A DNA stretch of 64,000 bases from Acidobacteriota bacterium (GTDB lineage Bacteria; Acidobacteriota; Thermoanaerobaculia; Gp7-AA8): the NCBI GenBank assembly GCA_019244185.1, contig JAFATB010000006.1:124001-188000 (forward strand). Reading direction: 5' to 3'. This document shows, piece after piece, positions 62,538 to 64,000 of this stretch. The stretch's first letter is position 1, and each line of letters begins with the position of its first letter. Under the pieces are notes generated by a model. The model saw nothing but the letters and a program-made list of their open reading frames with translations. It did not search any database and was not told the origin of the DNA. The translations under genes were made by a program, and so were the position numbers.

Positions 62538-63656
62538 CTAGGGTCGTGACCGGTTCTTGCGTCGGTCTGTTAATGAGACGACTTGTCCTGGGACTTCTGT
62601 GCGGCGAGGCGCCGCTTGTGCGCTGAAGATACGGTTGATCCAGAACAGCGGCAGATGGGCATCGTCGGCAAGCGCACGGTGACTGCGGTCGTCGCGGTAC
62701 GCGAGGTCTGCCATGTAGTGCAGGGCGCGTGGCGCTTCGATCGGGATGTCAACGGGTTCGCACTTTGTCCATCCGCGTTTTCCCAAGTGCATGCGGAGGT
62801 ACTTGTGCTGACGGTCCGAGACGATGTCGAGCTCTCGGGCGCGGTAGAGGATCGCCGACATCGAGACACCCCATCGTGCCTTGAGTTCGGCGAGCTTTGC
62901 GAGTGTCACGGGTCGATGGAGTTCGGCGCGGAATGACTCCTCAGGAAAAAGAAACTCCGCACCGAAAAGATATGCCTCGCGTTCGATATCTTGTTCAGCG
63001 TGAAAGGGATAGTGAAGGACGAGATGCCCAAGCTCGTGTGCGAGGGTCAGGCGGATGCGGTCGCCTGGTCTGCTTCCGTTGACGGCGATGACGGGTTTTG
63101 CGCCTTCGACCCAGATCGAGAATCCGTCAACGTTCTCGATCTCTGTTCTGCTTTCGTGGTCTGGGTCTTCGATGACTTCGGGAAGAAAGAAAACGCGGAT
63201 GCCGCTGCGCTCCAGTCGCGAGACGAGACCGCGTACTGGCCCGGTCGCGCTCAGGCCGAGGAGAGTCCGCGTGAGTCGCGCCGCCTCCTGCGGCTGTTCG
63301 GTGGGCATCTTGCCCAACGCGACGCGTGGGGTCTTGAGGCGTGCGGCGAGGAACTCGTAGAGCTCAAAACTTTGCTGCGCGAGCCGGTGTGATTTGGTGC
63401 GTTCGGCCGCGCGGAGCTTGCTAAATTTGCGATACGAGAGCGAACCAAGCGGGAACTCCCAATCCGGTGCGTTCATGAAGAACTCCGCGGGGAAACTCGT
63501 TGCGCGCGTCAGTCGGCGAAGAAAGTCCGGAGAGGGCATGAGCGCGTCGCGCTCGATCATCGCGACCGTCGCTTGCGCGACGTCGCATTTTTCGGCGAGC
63601 TCGCCTTGCGTCAACCCGGAGAGCTCCCGCGCGTGTCGTACACGATCTCCGATCAC
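62538..63656 (-). CDS. XRE regulator with ImmA/IrrE metallopeptidase
   Basis: The 372-residue product begins with an XRE HTH (LTQGELAEKCDVAQATVAMIERD) and continues into an ImmA/IrrE zinc protease domain (LAHELGHLVLHYPFH, with His207 and His211, then the EREAYLFGAEFLFP Glu helix). ImmA-type proteases cleave repressors during induction of mobile elements. It starts with GTG overlapping the upstream gene's stop. The C-terminus is an extra 100 residues of unknown fold. Confidence 0.9.
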   Translation of the reverse strand: MIGDRVRHARELSGLTQGELAEKCDVAQATVAMIERDALMPSPDFLRRLTRATSFPAEFFMNAPDWEFPLGSLSYRKFSKLRAAERTKSHRLAQQSFELYEFLAARLKTPRVALGKMPTEQPQEAARLTRTLLGLSATGPVRGLVSRLERSGIRVFFLPEVIEDPDHESRTEIENVDGFSIWVEGAKPVIAVNGSRPGDRIRLTLAHELGHLVLHYPFHAEQDIEREAYLFGAEFLFPEESFRAELHRPVTLAKLAELKARWGVSMSAILYRARELDIVSDRQHKYLRMHLGKRGWTKCEPVDIPIEAPRALHYMADLAYRDDRSHRALADDAHLPLFWINRIFSAQAAPRRTEVPGQVVSLTDRRKNRSRP

Positions 63657-64000
63657 TCCTCGGTTTCCTCGACATCGGCGTCAGGTTCGATTCTGCCGAA
63701 GTCATTGGCGTAGTCTTGGTCTGCAGCATCCGGCACTACTGCTGCCGACGTGCGCACGAGTGTGGCGGCATCAGGAACGCTGATGGCCCACAGCTGTGGA
63801 TACTTCCAGTCGTCGACGTCATCACGATCGTAATCGCTCGGCATCGGGCAGACGAGTTCGAGGGAAACGTCACCGGTGCCATCGACGTCCCAGAGGAGCA
63901 CGAGATTGTGGGCGTTGAAGAACTCCTCCGTGTTGGCGTCGAAGAGGATGCGGTTCTCTTCCAAGAAAGCCTTGCGTGATCCGGATCGGCCAGGCAGTGG
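63653..64000 (-). CDS. Acidic hypothetical protein, 5' end outside window
   Basis: The frame is open to the right edge. The visible 115 codons end in an acidic tail (PDADVEETEE). The middle reads NAHNLVLLWDVDGTGDVSLEL. The gene's stop overlaps the GTG of the XRE-ImmA gene, so the two form an operon. It may be the partner regulated by the protease. The family was not recognised. Confidence 0.5.
   Translation of the reverse strand, partial: PLPGRSGSRKAFLEENRILFDANTEEFFNAHNLVLLWDVDGTGDVSLELVCPMPSDYDRDDVDDWKYPQLWAISVPDAATLVRTSAAVVPDAADQDYANDFGRIEPDADVEETEE

Overview
The window comes from a high-GC diderm bacterium. It encodes a type VI secretion system (T6SS), a FadL-type outer-membrane protein, a lipoprotein and an initiator tRNA. 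Gene style and protein flavour would fit an Acidobacteriota-like lineage, but nothing here proves the phylum. An ancestral-looking part lies left of about 28.5 kb. An acquired part lies right of it, beginning at the 3' end of an initiator tRNA-Met next to a tyrosine recombinase and running past the right edge.

1-20 kb is a T6SS island. The end of tssM is followed by tssA, tssB, tssC, hcp, tssE, tssF, tssG, clpV and a lytic transglycosylase, all on + and mostly overlapping. An effector section follows with VgrG and PAAR spike genes, two DUF4157 proteins (the eCIS-core fold; one ends in a predicted Zn-dependent deaminase toxin), a repeat-rich protein with a possible HNH-like end, two unrelated SAM methyltransferases and a MORN-type candidate immunity gene.

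20-28.4 kb holds ordinary envelope and stress genes: a five-PKD lipoprotein, FadL/OmpP1, a bacilliredoxin, an M48 protease, a sorbosone-dehydrogenase-like beta-propeller with dockerin-like repeats, an SDR enzyme, an ECF sigma factor with its zinc-finger anti-sigma factor, and tRNA-fMet.

28.5-64 kb is a mobile, defence-rich region. It starts with an alpha/beta hydrolase and a tyrosine recombinase. A tightly overlapping minus-strand module (30.4-36.7 kb) of unknown purpose follows: HTH protein, HerA-like ATPase, zinc protein, membrane proteins, a degenerate ThiF/E1-like protein and a vWA lipoprotein. Then come a STAND-type NTPase, two secreted proteins, a possible nuclease, membrane proteins, a second tyrosine recombinase with a zinc ribbon, and a DNA-methyltransferase cluster bracketed by 15-bp direct repeats. 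A second HerA-like ATPase operon encodes the same ATPase / winged-helix / nuclease-like architecture as the first. After it come two S24-like genes, each preceded by the same 43-bp element, a Tat-signal HTH protein and a MerR-like protein.

The right end (56.9-64 kb) reads as a defence island. It has a Schlafen/AlbA_2 protein, then a compact ubiquitin-like operon on - (ubiquitin-like protein, E2-like protein, JAB-E1 fusion, DUF6527), a SANT/HTH-like mini-protein, a DUF4325 plus STAS-GHKL ATPase pair, and an XRE-ImmA/IrrE regulator-protease. The ubiquitin-like operon, the DUF4157-deaminase T6SS effector and the paired HerA ATPase modules are the best candidates for new biology.
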